A stretch of 64,000 nucleotides of DNA, from assembly GCA_016708905.1 (NCBI GenBank), contig JADJEV010000004.1, forward strand, positions 186,001 to 250,000. The letters are read 5' to 3'. Below the pieces are notes generated by a model. That model made no database searches. It was not told where the DNA came from and worked only from the letters and a program-made list of their open reading frames with translations. How positions within the stretch are numbered: position 1 is the stretch's first letter; the number at the start of each line of letters is the position of its first letter. Origin of the DNA: Candidatus Methylophosphatis roskildensis (GTDB lineage: Bacteria > Pseudomonadota > Gammaproteobacteria > Burkholderiales > Rhodocyclaceae). Below, piece after piece: positions 43,261 to 51,995 of this stretch. Both the position numbers and the translations under genes were made by a program.

Positions 43261-45285
43261 ATGGACATGAAGTCGCTGTATCTGCTCGTACCGCTCGCCC
43301 CGCTGGCCGGCGCAATCATCGCCGGTCTGTTCTGCCGCGTTATTCCGCGCTGGGTTGCGCACACGGTGACGATTCTCGGCGTTGCGGTGGCGATGGTCGC
43401 GTCATGGGTGATCTTCCAGGACGTGCAGGCTGGCAACACCTTCGATGGCAGCATCTATACCTGGATGGAGGCCGGCGGCATCAAGTTCGAGATCGGCTTC
43501 CTGATCGACCCATTGACCTCCCTGATGATGCTGGTGGTCTCGTCGGTGTCCCTGATGGTGCATATCTATACCGTCGGTTACATGGCGGACGATGAAGGGT
43601 ACAACCGATTCTTCTCGTACATCGCGTTGTTCACCTTCTCGATGCTGATGCTGGTGATGAGCAACAATTTCCTCCAGTTGTTCTTCGGCTGGGAAGCGGT
43701 GGGGCTCGTGTCATACCTGCTGATCGGGTTCTGGTACACGCGCCCGACCGCGATATTCGCCAACCTCAAGGCTTTCGTGGTCAACCGTGTCGGCGATTTC
43801 GGTTTCCTGCTGGGCATCGGCCTGATCGCGGCCTACGCCGGTTCCCTGAACTATGCCGAGGTGTTTGCCAAGGGCGCGGATCTGGCGAATCTGACGGTGG
43901 AACTGATTCCCGGGTCGCCGTGGATGCTGGTCAGCGTCATCTGCATCTGCCTGTTCATCGGTGCAATGGGTAAGTCCGCGCAGGTGCCGCTGCATGTCTG
44001 GCTGCCCGACTCGATGGAGGGCCCGACGCCGATCTCCGCACTGATCCATGCCGCGACCATGGTGACCGCCGGCATCTTCATGGTGGCGCGCATGTCGCCG
44101 CTGTTCGAACTATCCGACGCGGCGCTGTCCTTCATGCTGGTGATCGGGGCGACGACCGCACTGTTCATGGGCTTTCTCGGCATCGTGCAGAACGACATCA
44201 AGCGGGTGGTCGCCTATTCGACGCTCTCGCAGCTCGGCTACATGACGGTCGCGTTGGGGGCCTCGGCCTATTCGGCCGCGATCTTTCACCTGATGACCCA
44301 CGCCTTCTTCAAGGCGCTGCTGTTCCTTGGCGCCGGCTCGGTGATCATCGGCATGCATCACGACCAGGACATTCGCAACATGGGCGGCCTGTGGAAGCAC
44401 ATGCCGATCACCTGGATCACCTCGCTGGTCGGATCGCTGGCGCTGATCGGCACGCCGTTCCTGTCGGGCTTCTATTCCAAGGACAGCATTATCGAAGCGG
44501 CTGCACTGTCGCACCTGCCGGGGGCCGGGTACGCGTACTTCGCGGTGCTGGCCGGCGTCTTCGTCACGGCGCTCTACTCGTTCCGCATGTACTTCCTGGT
44601 GTTCCACGGCAAGGAGCGCTTTGGCAAGACGAATGAACATCACAACCATCAAGGCGATCAGGACGATGAGGAGCCGGCTGCCAACCACCACCACGGCCTG
44701 GCGCCGGGACAGAAACCGCACGAGTCGCCCTGGGTGGTGTGGCTGCCGCTGGTCCTGCTGGCGATTCCGTCGCTGATCATCGGTTTCATGGAGATCCAGC
44801 CACTGCTGTTCGGCGAATACTTCAAGGGTGCGATCTACGTTGCGCCGGTGCATGAGGCGATGGCCGAAATGGCCGCGGAGTTCCACGGCCCGGTGGCGAT
44901 GGCGATGCACTCGTTCAGCCATGGGCCGTTCTGGCTGGCGCTCGGCGGCGTTCTGCTGGCTGCCTTCCTGTACCTGTTCGCCACCGACCTGCCCGGCAAG
45001 ATCCTGAAGGTGGTGCAGCCGATCCATACGCTGCTCGACAACAAGTACTACTTCGACAAGTTTAATGACGCGTTTTTCGCCGCCGGTGCGCGGCTGATCG
45101 GGCGTGGCCTGTGGAAAGGCGGCGACCAGGTGCTGATCGACGGCATCGCGGTCAACGGGTCGGCGCGCATGGTCGGCTGGGTCGCGCAGATTGCGCGCCT
45201 GTTCCAGAGCGGGCACATCTACCAGTACGCGTTCGCCATGATTATCGGCGTGTTCATCCTGCTGACTTTCTACAATCGCGGATAG
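43261..45285 (+). CDS. nuoL: NADH-quinone oxidoreductase subunit L
   Basis: The 674-residue distal antiporter-like pump has the signature GWEAVGLVSYLLIGFW, the membrane Glu and Lys set, and the long lateral helix near the C-terminus. A polar, His- and Asp-rich loop (HHNHQGDQDDEEPAANHHHG, about residues 461-480) interrupts two helices; loops like this are common in betaproteobacterial NuoL and face the aqueous side. Confidence 0.97.
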   Translation: MDMKSLYLLVPLAPLAGAIIAGLFCRVIPRWVAHTVTILGVAVAMVASWVIFQDVQAGNTFDGSIYTWMEAGGIKFEIGFLIDPLTSLMMLVVSSVSLMVHIYTVGYMADDEGYNRFFSYIALFTFSMLMLVMSNNFLQLFFGWEAVGLVSYLLIGFWYTRPTAIFANLKAFVVNRVGDFGFLLGIGLIAAYAGSLNYAEVFAKGADLANLTVELIPGSPWMLVSVICICLFIGAMGKSAQVPLHVWLPDSMEGPTPISALIHAATMVTAGIFMVARMSPLFELSDAALSFMLVIGATTALFMGFLGIVQNDIKRVVAYSTLSQLGYMTVALGASAYSAAIFHLMTHAFFKALLFLGAGSVIIGMHHDQDIRNMGGLWKHMPITWITSLVGSLALIGTPFLSGFYSKDSIIEAAALSHLPGAGYAYFAVLAGVFVTALYSFRMYFLVFHGKERFGKTNEHHNHQGDQDDEEPAANHHHGLAPGQKPHESPWVVWLPLVLLAIPSLIIGFMEIQPLLFGEYFKGAIYVAPVHEAMAEMAAEFHGPVAMAMHSFSHGPFWLALGGVLLAAFLYLFATDLPGKILKVVQPIHTLLDNKYYFDKFNDAFFAAGARLIGRGLWKGGDQVLIDGIAVNGSARMVGWVAQIARLFQSGHIYQYAFAMIIGVFILLTFYNRG

Positions 45286-45364
45286 GCACGCCACAGGGCC
45301 GGACTGAAGAAGAATTCGAACTCAAGACAGTCGCCACACGGGCTGTCGCATACGGAAATTTGAG

Positions 45365-46846
45365 ATGACGGGAACACCACTGCTCAGCCTCGCGATCTGG
45401 GTGCCGATAGTCGGCGGTTTGCTGGTGCTCGCCACCGGGTCGGATCGCAATGCCCCGATGGCCAGGTGGCTCGCCCTGGTCTCAGCCGTGCTCGGCCTGC
45501 TGGTGACCATCCCGCTCTACCAGCATTTCGATACCGCGACCAGCGCCATGCAGTTCGTGGAACTGTCGCCGTGGATCCACCGCTTCAACGTCAACTACCA
45601 CCTCGGGGTGGACGGCATCTCGATGTGGTTTGTCATCCTCAATGCCTTCATCACCGTGATCGTGGTGATCGCCGGCTGGGAAGTGATCAAGGAGAAGGTC
45701 GCGCAGTACATGGCTGCCTTCCTGATCATGTCGGGCCTGATGAACGGCATATTTTCGGCCCTCGACGGGGTATTGTTCTATGTGTTCTTCGAGGCCTCGC
45801 TGATTCCGATGTACCTGATCATCGGCATCTGGGGCGGCCCGAACCGCGTCTATGCGGCGTTCAAGTTCTTCCTCTACACCCTGCTCGGCTCGCTGTTGCT
45901 GCTGATCGCGTTTCTCTGGCTGTTCCTCGAAGCGGGTGGCAAGTTCGGCATTCTCGACTGGCATGAGCTGCCGATCGGCATGACCGCGCAGACGCTGATC
46001 TTCTGGGCGTTCCTGATCAGCTTCGCGGTCAAGGTGCCGATGTGGCCAGTGCATACCTGGCTGCCGGACGCCCACGTCGAAGCGCCGACCGGCGGCTCCA
46101 TCGTGCTCGCGGCGATCGCGCTGAAGCTCGGCGCCTATGGCTTCCTGCGGTTCTCGCTGCCGATCGTGCCCGATGCCGCGCACGCCATGGCGCCGATCAT
46201 CATAGGTTTGTCGCTGATCGCGGTGATCTACATCGGCTTCGTCGCGCTGGTGCAGACCGACATGAAGAAGCTGGTCGCCTACTCGTCGGTCTCGCACATG
46301 GGCTTCGTGACCCTCGGTTTCTTCATCTTCAACCAGCTCGGCATCGAAGGCGCGATCGTGCAGATGATCTCCCACGGCTTCGTCTCGGCCGCCATGTTTG
46401 CCTGCATCGGCGTCATGTACGACCGCATGCACAGCAGACAGATCGCCGATTACGGTGGCGTGGTCAATACCATGCCCAAGTTCGCCGCGCTGTTCATGCT
46501 GTTCGCGATGGCCAATTCAGGCCTGCCGGCGACCAGCGGCTTCGTCGGCGAATTCATGGTGGTTCTCGGTGCCATCCAGTTCAATTTCTGGACCGGCTTC
46601 GCCGCCGCGACGACCCTGATCCTCGGTGCTGCCTATACGCTCTGGATGTACAAGCGCGTAGTGTTCGGCGCCATCGCCAATTCGCACGTCGCCGAACTGA
46701 CCGACATCAATGGCCGCGAATTCCTGTTTCTCGCGCTGCTCGCTGCCGGTGTGATGGCAATGGGTCTCTACCCGTTCCCGTTCACCGAAGTCATGCATGC
46801 CTCGGTGGACAACCTGCTCAAGCACGTCGCGATGAGCAAGCTCTGA
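45365..46846 (+). CDS. nuoM: NADH-quinone oxidoreductase subunit M
   Basis: This 493-residue antiporter-like pump subunit has the conserved glutamate in VLFYVFFEASLIPMYLII and lysine in SFAVKVPMWPVHTWLPDAH. It starts 79 bp after nuoL. Length matches the family. Confidence 0.97.
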   Translation: MTGTPLLSLAIWVPIVGGLLVLATGSDRNAPMARWLALVSAVLGLLVTIPLYQHFDTATSAMQFVELSPWIHRFNVNYHLGVDGISMWFVILNAFITVIVVIAGWEVIKEKVAQYMAAFLIMSGLMNGIFSALDGVLFYVFFEASLIPMYLIIGIWGGPNRVYAAFKFFLYTLLGSLLLLIAFLWLFLEAGGKFGILDWHELPIGMTAQTLIFWAFLISFAVKVPMWPVHTWLPDAHVEAPTGGSIVLAAIALKLGAYGFLRFSLPIVPDAAHAMAPIIIGLSLIAVIYIGFVALVQTDMKKLVAYSSVSHMGFVTLGFFIFNQLGIEGAIVQMISHGFVSAAMFACIGVMYDRMHSRQIADYGGVVNTMPKFAALFMLFAMANSGLPATSGFVGEFMVVLGAIQFNFWTGFAAATTLILGAAYTLWMYKRVVFGAIANSHVAELTDINGREFLFLALLAAGVMAMGLYPFPFTEVMHASVDNLLKHVAMSKL

Positions 46847-46868
46847 GCCGCGCGGACGAAAGACGACC

Positions 46869-48347
46869 ATGAACTTCGTGATGCCCGATTTCATTCCCGC
46901 CGCGGCGGAAATATTCATCCTGGCCATGGCCTGCGTGGTGTTGCTGGCCGACCTGTTCTTCGGCAAGACCAACCGCTGGCTGACTTACTTCCTCACCCAG
47001 GCGAGCCTGGTCGGCGCGGCTGCCATCTCGGCATGGCTGATCCTCAATCACGGCGGCGACATCATGCTGACCTTCGGCAACATGTTCATCCGCGATCTGA
47101 TGGCCGATTTCCTCAAGCTCGTCGTCTATCTCGCGGTGGCCTTGGTGGTGCTCTACGGTCGCGGTTACAACGCATTGCGCGGGCTGGATCGTGGCGAGTA
47201 CTACCTGCTGGTGCTGTTCGCCACACTCGGCATGATGGTCATGATCTCGTCGAATCATTTCCTGACCATGTATCTGGGCCTCGAGCTGCTGTCGCTTTCG
47301 CTGTACACCATGGTCGCGCTCGACCGCGAATCGGCTCGCTCGACCGAGGCGGCGATGAAGTACTTCGTGCTCGGCGCCCTTGCCTCGGGTCTGCTGCTCT
47401 ATGGCATGTCGATGATCTACGGCGCCACCGGTACGCTGGAGATTTCAGGGGTGGCCGGCGCGTTGCACAACCACATGGCACTCACGCCAGTGCTGACCTT
47501 CGGCCTGGTGTTCCTGGTTGCGGGCCTGGCCTTCAAGCTCGGTGTGGTGCCATTCCACATGTGGATTCCCGACGTCTATCAGGGCGCGCCGACGGCGGTG
47601 ACCCTGATGATCGGGTCGGCGCCCAAGCTCGCCGCCTTCGCCATGGCCATCCGCCTGCTGGTCTTCGGCCTGTTCGACATGGCAACGCACTGGCAGCCGA
47701 TGCTGATTTTCCTCGCGGTGCTGTCGATCGCACTGGGCAATATCGCCGCCATCGCACAGACCAACCTCAAGCGCATGCTGGGCTACTCGGCCATTTCCCA
47801 CATGGGCTACATGTTGCTCGGCCTGCTCGCCGGCATCGGTGTGGACGGCGGCAATCACGGCGCCAATGCCTACAGCTCGGCGATGTTCTATGCGATCGTC
47901 TATGTGCTGACCAGTCTGGCATCGTTCGGCATGATCATCCTGCTGTCGCGCGCCGGCTTCGAATCCGAGGAACTCGACGATTTCAAGGGCCTCAACAAGC
48001 GCAGCCCGTGGTTCGCGGCGATGATGATGATCGTCATGTTCTCGATGGCCGGCATTCCGTTCTTCATCGGCTTCTTCGCCAAGTTCTGGGTGCTGCAGGC
48101 GGTCGTGCATGCCGGGCACGTCTGGCTGGCGGTGTTCGCGGTCATGATGTCGCTGATCGGCTCCTACTACTACCTGCGCGTGGTCAAGCTGATGTATTTC
48201 GACGAACCGGCGGAAGACGCGCCGATCGCGGCTGCGCCGGACATGCGCTTTCTGCTGTCGGTGAACAGTCTCGCGATCGCCGCGCTCGGACTGATGCCCG
48301 GCCAGCTGATGTCGCTGTGCGCCTATGTGCTGACCGGCGGTCAATGA
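46869..48347 (+). CDS. nuoN: NADH-quinone oxidoreductase subunit N
   Basis: The 492-residue third antiporter-like subunit closes the operon. Key segments are LGLELLSLSLYTMVALDR and AFKLGVVPFHMWIPDVYQGA with the channel lysine. It starts 22 bp after nuoM. Confidence 0.97.
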   Translation: MNFVMPDFIPAAAEIFILAMACVVLLADLFFGKTNRWLTYFLTQASLVGAAAISAWLILNHGGDIMLTFGNMFIRDLMADFLKLVVYLAVALVVLYGRGYNALRGLDRGEYYLLVLFATLGMMVMISSNHFLTMYLGLELLSLSLYTMVALDRESARSTEAAMKYFVLGALASGLLLYGMSMIYGATGTLEISGVAGALHNHMALTPVLTFGLVFLVAGLAFKLGVVPFHMWIPDVYQGAPTAVTLMIGSAPKLAAFAMAIRLLVFGLFDMATHWQPMLIFLAVLSIALGNIAAIAQTNLKRMLGYSAISHMGYMLLGLLAGIGVDGGNHGANAYSSAMFYAIVYVLTSLASFGMIILLSRAGFESEELDDFKGLNKRSPWFAAMMMIVMFSMAGIPFFIGFFAKFWVLQAVVHAGHVWLAVFAVMMSLIGSYYYLRVVKLMYFDEPAEDAPIAAAPDMRFLLSVNSLAIAALGLMPGQLMSLCAYVLTGGQ

Positions 48348-48366
48348 TGGAGCAATAGCGGCATCC

Positions 48367-48394
48367 GCGGCGGCGGCCAGAAGGCCGCCGCTGC
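48367..48394 (+). terminator. Strong hairpin after nuoN
   Basis: A 12-bp stem, GCGGCGGCGGCC against GGCCGCCGCTGC with one G-T pair, encloses AGAA and is followed by TGTTTC. It lies 20 bp after the nuoN stop and probably ends the complex I transcript, although the T tract is short. Confidence 0.7.
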
Positions 48395-48472
48395 TGTTTC
48401 CGCGACGTCCGAACCGAATGCCGGTCTTGTCCATCTGTTGCGCCAACGCCGCCGCGGACAGGAGAGCGAGTG

Positions 48473-49036
48473 ATGAACGAAGCATTGCATGAACAGACGA
48501 TCGATAGCGAACAGGTCTTCGACGGCAAGCTGCTCAAGGTCTTTCGCGACACCGTCAGACTGCCCAGCGGCCACCAGGCGGTGCGCGAGTACATCAGGCA
48601 TCCCGGCGCAGTCGTGGTGGTCGCGATCCTCGACAACTACGAGCTGGTGTTCGAGCGCCAGTTCCGCTACCCGCTCGACCGCGTGATCCTGGAACTACCC
48701 GCCGGCAAGATCGACCCCGGCGAGAGCATTCTCGACACCGGCAAACGCGAGTTGCGCGAGGAAACCGGCTATCAGGCCGGCGAGTGGACCTATCTGGGCG
48801 TCATGCACCCGTGCGTCGGCTACTCGGACGAGCGCATCGAGATGTTCCTCGCGCGCCGGCTCGAGCACGTCGGTGCGGCGCTCGACCATGAGGAGTTTCT
48901 CGAGATCACCTCGCTGTCACTGGAAGACGCGCTGACTGCCGTGATGAACGGCCAGATCACCGATGCGAAGACCGTCGTTGCGCTGTTCCGGGCGGAGCGT
49001 GTGCTGCGCGCGGGGCGGGCGCCAGACGCTCGCTGA
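48473..49036 (+). CDS. NUDIX hydrolase, ADP-ribose pyrophosphatase type
   Basis: This 187-residue enzyme should cleave ADP-ribose or a related nucleoside diphosphate sugar. The full NUDIX box is present (AGKIDPGES, then GKRELREETGY), and a Gly/Pro segment follows it (LGVMHPCVGYSDERIEMFLAR) as in NudF-type ADPRases. ATG 48473 follows GGAG; a GTG directly before it is also possible. Confidence 0.92.
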   Translation: MNEALHEQTIDSEQVFDGKLLKVFRDTVRLPSGHQAVREYIRHPGAVVVVAILDNYELVFERQFRYPLDRVILELPAGKIDPGESILDTGKRELREETGYQAGEWTYLGVMHPCVGYSDERIEMFLARRLEHVGAALDHEEFLEITSLSLEDALTAVMNGQITDAKTVVALFRAERVLRAGRAPDAR

Positions 49037-49078
49037 CCGCCGGTCGATAGGGGGCCGGGGTTCGCCCGTGTCGGAGAG

Positions 49079-49093
49079 CCGCATGGAATGGCG
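49079..49093. repeat. Single REP-like unit
   Basis: CCGCATGGAATGGCG matches the end of the 97-bp REPIN-like elements exactly over 15 bases. A second inverted arm at the usual distance is not evident; instead imperfect CATGGATA-containing dyads follow at 49161-49200. The 187-bp gap between the NUDIX and cytochrome genes shows nothing else. Confidence 0.55.
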
Positions 49094-49223
49094 CTCTGCA
49101 GCATAGCATCTCCGAGAGGCCCGCAGAATATAGACCTTCAGGCAGGCATGCCGCGGATGCTCATGGATATTGGCTCTGCGGCCGGTATCCATGGGTGAGC
49201 CGAAACGACGATCGGGGCTGGGC

Positions 49224-49535
49224 CTAGCCGGCCTTGCAGATCCGGGCAGGGCAGGGGAACTTGTAGTAGCGCTCGTTCAGATAGCGCGTGACGGCGTCGA
49301 TCTCGTCGTCCGTCCACGCACCGTCGAGTTCGGTGTTCCAGCGCGCCACCCACTGTCTGACCTCGGCGAAATTGCGCGACTTGCGTACCGCCCGATTGTA
49401 TACGCTCTTGTCGTGGCACGTGTCGCAGCGCGACTCATAGAGCGCTCGCCCCTGCGCGCCGTCGTCGGCCAGCGCGAGCGGCGCATGACAGAATACGAGC
49501 AGCGCCAAAACCGGCGCAATTCGGTGAAGATTCAT
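49224..49535 (-). CDS. Small exported c-type cytochrome lacking a Met ligand
   Basis: This 103-residue protein has a signal peptide (about residues 1-23, ending ALA) and one haem motif CDTCH at residues 37-41. The mature part has no methionine and no second histidine, so the usual distal Met ligand of class I cytochrome c is missing. Two further cysteines lie near the C-terminus in PCPARICKAG. The start at 49535 has AGGAG 6 bases upstream. A TTGAT-type FNR-like box lies 56 bp upstream of the start. It may be a sensor or gas-binding cytochrome, or one using an unusual ligand; that is inference. Confidence 0.85.
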   Translation of the reverse strand: MNLHRIAPVLALLVFCHAPLALADDGAQGRALYESRCDTCHDKSVYNRAVRKSRNFAEVRQWVARWNTELDGAWTDDEIDAVTRYLNERYYKFPCPARICKAG

Positions 49536-49590
49536 GGCGGACTCCTGAAGACATCTACCGCGATTGTGTCGCGGCATCGGGTGCGCAAGT

Positions 49591-49604
49591 CTGACATGGA
49601 TCAA
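49591..49604 (-). promoter_or_regulatory. FNR/ANR-like box upstream of the cytochrome gene
   Basis: Read on the minus strand, TTGATCCATGTCAG matches the FNR consensus TTGAT-N4-ATCAA at 8 of 10 specified positions. It lies 56 bp upstream of the cytochrome c start, a normal place for an activator site. It suggests oxygen control, which is an inference. Confidence 0.5.
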
Positions 49605-49705
49605 GCTTTGTCGGCAGCCCGCGAGCCGGAGCCATCCTGCTAGCCCAATTGCATGAAACCGGCCATTCTGCGATCATGCTGCGCCACCTTCGAAGAAAGC
49701 GCGCC

Positions 49706-50797
49706 ATGAGTCACCCCGAGTCCGGTTCCCACGACACCCCGACGCTGCCGCCGCCCAGCGGTGATCTGACGGTTCCCGCACCGTATCGCAGTGCAGCGGC
49801 GCCGCAAGCGCTGCCCTTCGTTTTTACCGGCAAGGGTGGCGAGTACTTCGGCATCTGGATCGTCAATCTCCTGCTGACGATCGTCACGCTCGGCATCTAT
49901 TCGGCGTGGGCCAAGGTGCGCCGCCTGCAGTATTTTTACCGCAACACCTCGCTTGCCGGCGCGAGCTTCGACTACCACGGCAATCCAATGGCGATCCTCA
50001 AGGGGCGGGTGATCATGTTCGTGTTGTTCGTCGTCTATAACGCAACCGCGCAGTTCTTTCCGCTGTTCGGCCTGATCGTGTTTGTGGCGCTGGCCGCGGT
50101 GATGCCCTTCCTGCTGCAGCGTTCGCTGCGCTTTCGCGCCCACTACACGAGCTGGTCGGGCCTGCGTTTCGGCTTCGACGGAAGTCTGGGCGGTGCCTAC
50201 CGGGTGTTTCTGCTGTGGCCGTTTCTGACCACGATCACGCTCTATCTGCTCGGACCGATGTGGCACCAGCGCCTCAAACAGTACCAGCACCGGCACGCGC
50301 GTTACGGCGCGACGCAATTCGCCTTCGATGCGCGGGTCGGCGGCTTCTACCGCGTCTATCTGCTGGCGTTCGGGGTCGTCATAGGGGGCGTGATCCTGAT
50401 CGTCATTGCGTCCGGCCTCGGCGCCACCCAGAACAGCGCCTTCGTAGGCCTGCTTCCGTTCGCGATCCTGGGGCTGGCGCTGTTCATCCAGCCTTACCTG
50501 ATGGCGAAGCTGCAGAACCTGGTGTGGAACCATACGCAGATCGGCCCGAATCGCTTCGACAGCCATGTCGCTTCGGGACGGCTGTTCTTCATTGTCATCA
50601 CCAACCTGATCGGCATCGTGCTGACCCTCGGGCTGTACCAGCCGTTCGCGGCGATTCGCCTGGCCAGATACCGGCTCGAATCCGTCTCGCTTCTGGCGGC
50701 CGGCCCGCTCGACGAATTCGTCGCCGGGCAACAGCAGGAGGTCAGCGCAACCGGCGAGGGCGCGGCCGACGTGTTCGACATCGATATCGCGCTGTGA
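49706..50797 (+). CDS. YjgN-like DUF898 membrane protein
   Basis: This 363-residue inner-membrane protein matches DUF898: the repeated GGEYFGIWIVNLLLTIVTLG, IYSAWAKVRRLQYFYRNTSL and a second copy later (YQPFAAIRLARYRLESVSL). About eight membrane segments are visible. The start is uncertain; ATG 49706 precedes a Pro-rich cytoplasmic tail, while an ATG at 49649 is possible. It ends in a GTGA overlap with an M48 peptidase gene, a usual neighbour. Function is unknown. Confidence 0.85.
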   Translation: MSHPESGSHDTPTLPPPSGDLTVPAPYRSAAAPQALPFVFTGKGGEYFGIWIVNLLLTIVTLGIYSAWAKVRRLQYFYRNTSLAGASFDYHGNPMAILKGRVIMFVLFVVYNATAQFFPLFGLIVFVALAAVMPFLLQRSLRFRAHYTSWSGLRFGFDGSLGGAYRVFLLWPFLTTITLYLLGPMWHQRLKQYQHRHARYGATQFAFDARVGGFYRVYLLAFGVVIGGVILIVIASGLGATQNSAFVGLLPFAILGLALFIQPYLMAKLQNLVWNHTQIGPNRFDSHVASGRLFFIVITNLIGIVLTLGLYQPFAAIRLARYRLESVSLLAAGPLDEFVAGQQQEVSATGEGAADVFDIDIAL

Positions 50798-50911
50798 GCG
50801 TTCCGCAAGCCAGCGGGCAGATCGATTCTCCCGCGGTCGACGCGGTGTTCTTCGACGGCCGCAGCGCGCGCCAGCACGCGGTGCGCCTCGGCATTCGCGA
50901 CGGCCGCGTAC
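50794..50911 (+). other. Out-of-frame 5' part of the M48 protease gene
   Basis: Beginning at a GTG that overlaps the DUF898 stop (GTGA), this frame encodes FFDGRSARQHAVRLGIRDGR, a typical N-terminus for M48 proteases of this type (DUF7092-like). After Val at 50908-50910 the frame loses similarity, while the frame one base later continues with TGATAAREAPLAELRISEP as expected. So the gene is split by an apparent one-base insertion or two-base deletion around 50911, either a real frameshift or a sequence error. Confidence 0.75.
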
Positions 50912-51841
50912 ATGACGGGCGCGACCGCGGCACGCGAGGCGCCGCTTGCCGAGCTGCGCATTTCCGAGCCGATGGGGAAGGCCCCGCGCCTGATCACCTT
51001 CGCCGATGGCGCCTTCTGCGAAGTGCGCGACCACGCCGCGCTGGCGCACCTGCTGGCCGCCAGCGGGCATCGCGACCGCGCCCACGTGCGCTGGCAGTTC
51101 GACTGGCGCATGGTCGCCGCGACCTGCCTGGCCTTCGTCGCGCTGGCACTGGCTGCCTACTTCTACGGCCTGCCCGTGGCCGCACGCCTGGCCGCGCCGG
51201 CCGTGCCCGAGAGTGCGATCAAGCTGATGTCCGAGCAGACGCTGGACTTCATGGACGCCCGCCTGATGTCGCCATCGAAGCTGGCGCCGGCCGAAGTCGA
51301 GCCACTGGTCCGCCGCTTCGCCGCGCTGCGCCCGCCCGAGGCTACATCCATCGCTCATCGGGTGCTTTTTCGCGAGGCCGACAAACGCATCGGCGCCAAC
51401 GCCTTTGCGCTGCCCGACGGCACGCTGGTCGTCACCGACCAGTTGTTCAGGCTCGCCGGCAGCCAGGACGAAGTCATCGCCGTGCTCGCGCACGAACTCG
51501 GCCACGTCGCCGAACGCCACGGTCTGCGCATGGTGCTGCAGAGTACGGCGGTCGGCATGTTTCTCGCGTTCTATCTCGGCGACGTCAGCACCGTGCTCGC
51601 CGCCGCGCCCGCCGCGCTGCTGCAGGCGAGCTACTCGCGCGACATGGAGCGCGAAGCCGACGACTACGGTTCCGCCATGCTGCGCGAGAACGGCCTGTCA
51701 CCCGCGCTGCTGGCGAACATGCTCGAGCGGCTGGAGAAAGCCCATCGCGACAAGAACGGCGACGTCCCCGAGTACCTGAGCAGTCATCCGACCACCGATG
51801 CGCGCATCCGCGCGCTGCGTGGTGGTGCGGCAGCACGCTAG
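50912..51841 (+). CDS. M48 family metallopeptidase (5' end frameshifted)
   Basis: This open frame has 309 residues and an intact catalytic part: the zinc motif HELGH in LAHELGHVAERHG, then the third-ligand region YSRDMEREADDYGSAML, and SSHPTTDARI near the end. One or two membrane segments (WRMVAATCLAFVALALAAYF) precede it. The real gene probably begins at GTG 50794 in another frame; the ATG at 50912 has no good ribosome-binding site. Similar proteases work in envelope protein quality control. Whether this copy is expressed at full length depends on the frameshift being real. Confidence 0.82.
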   Translation: MTGATAAREAPLAELRISEPMGKAPRLITFADGAFCEVRDHAALAHLLAASGHRDRAHVRWQFDWRMVAATCLAFVALALAAYFYGLPVAARLAAPAVPESAIKLMSEQTLDFMDARLMSPSKLAPAEVEPLVRRFAALRPPEATSIAHRVLFREADKRIGANAFALPDGTLVVTDQLFRLAGSQDEVIAVLAHELGHVAERHGLRMVLQSTAVGMFLAFYLGDVSTVLAAAPAALLQASYSRDMEREADDYGSAMLRENGLSPALLANMLERLEKAHRDKNGDVPEYLSSHPTTDARIRALRGGAAAR

Positions 51842-51873
51842 CCGCCGCGCTCCCCGCGCGCGAAGCTCAGCAT

Positions 51874-51955
51874 GCGTAGGTTGGGCAGAGCGAAGCGAAG
51901 CCCAACACCAGAAAACGCTACCGTTGGGCTTCCTTCGTCAGCCCAAGCCATACGC
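51874..51955. repeat. Paired hairpin repeat element, 82 bp
   Basis: The two 33-base ends (51874-51906 and 51923-51955) are imperfect inverted copies of each other, each containing GTTGGGC with a nearby GCCCAAC and GCGTA at the outer edge. Each half folds on itself, with a GAGCGAAGCGAA-type loop. It is the same hairpin type as 17166-17192 and the repeats at 55407 and 58844. Confidence 0.65.
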
Positions 51956-51995
51956 GCTCCGTCGCGCGAGCCGCCGTCCTGCCAAGTCGTGAATC

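Noticed and set aside
49640..51520. 626-residue minus-strand frame over the DUF898 and M48 genes
   Set aside because: No recognisable domain, and it is antisense to two recognisable genes.
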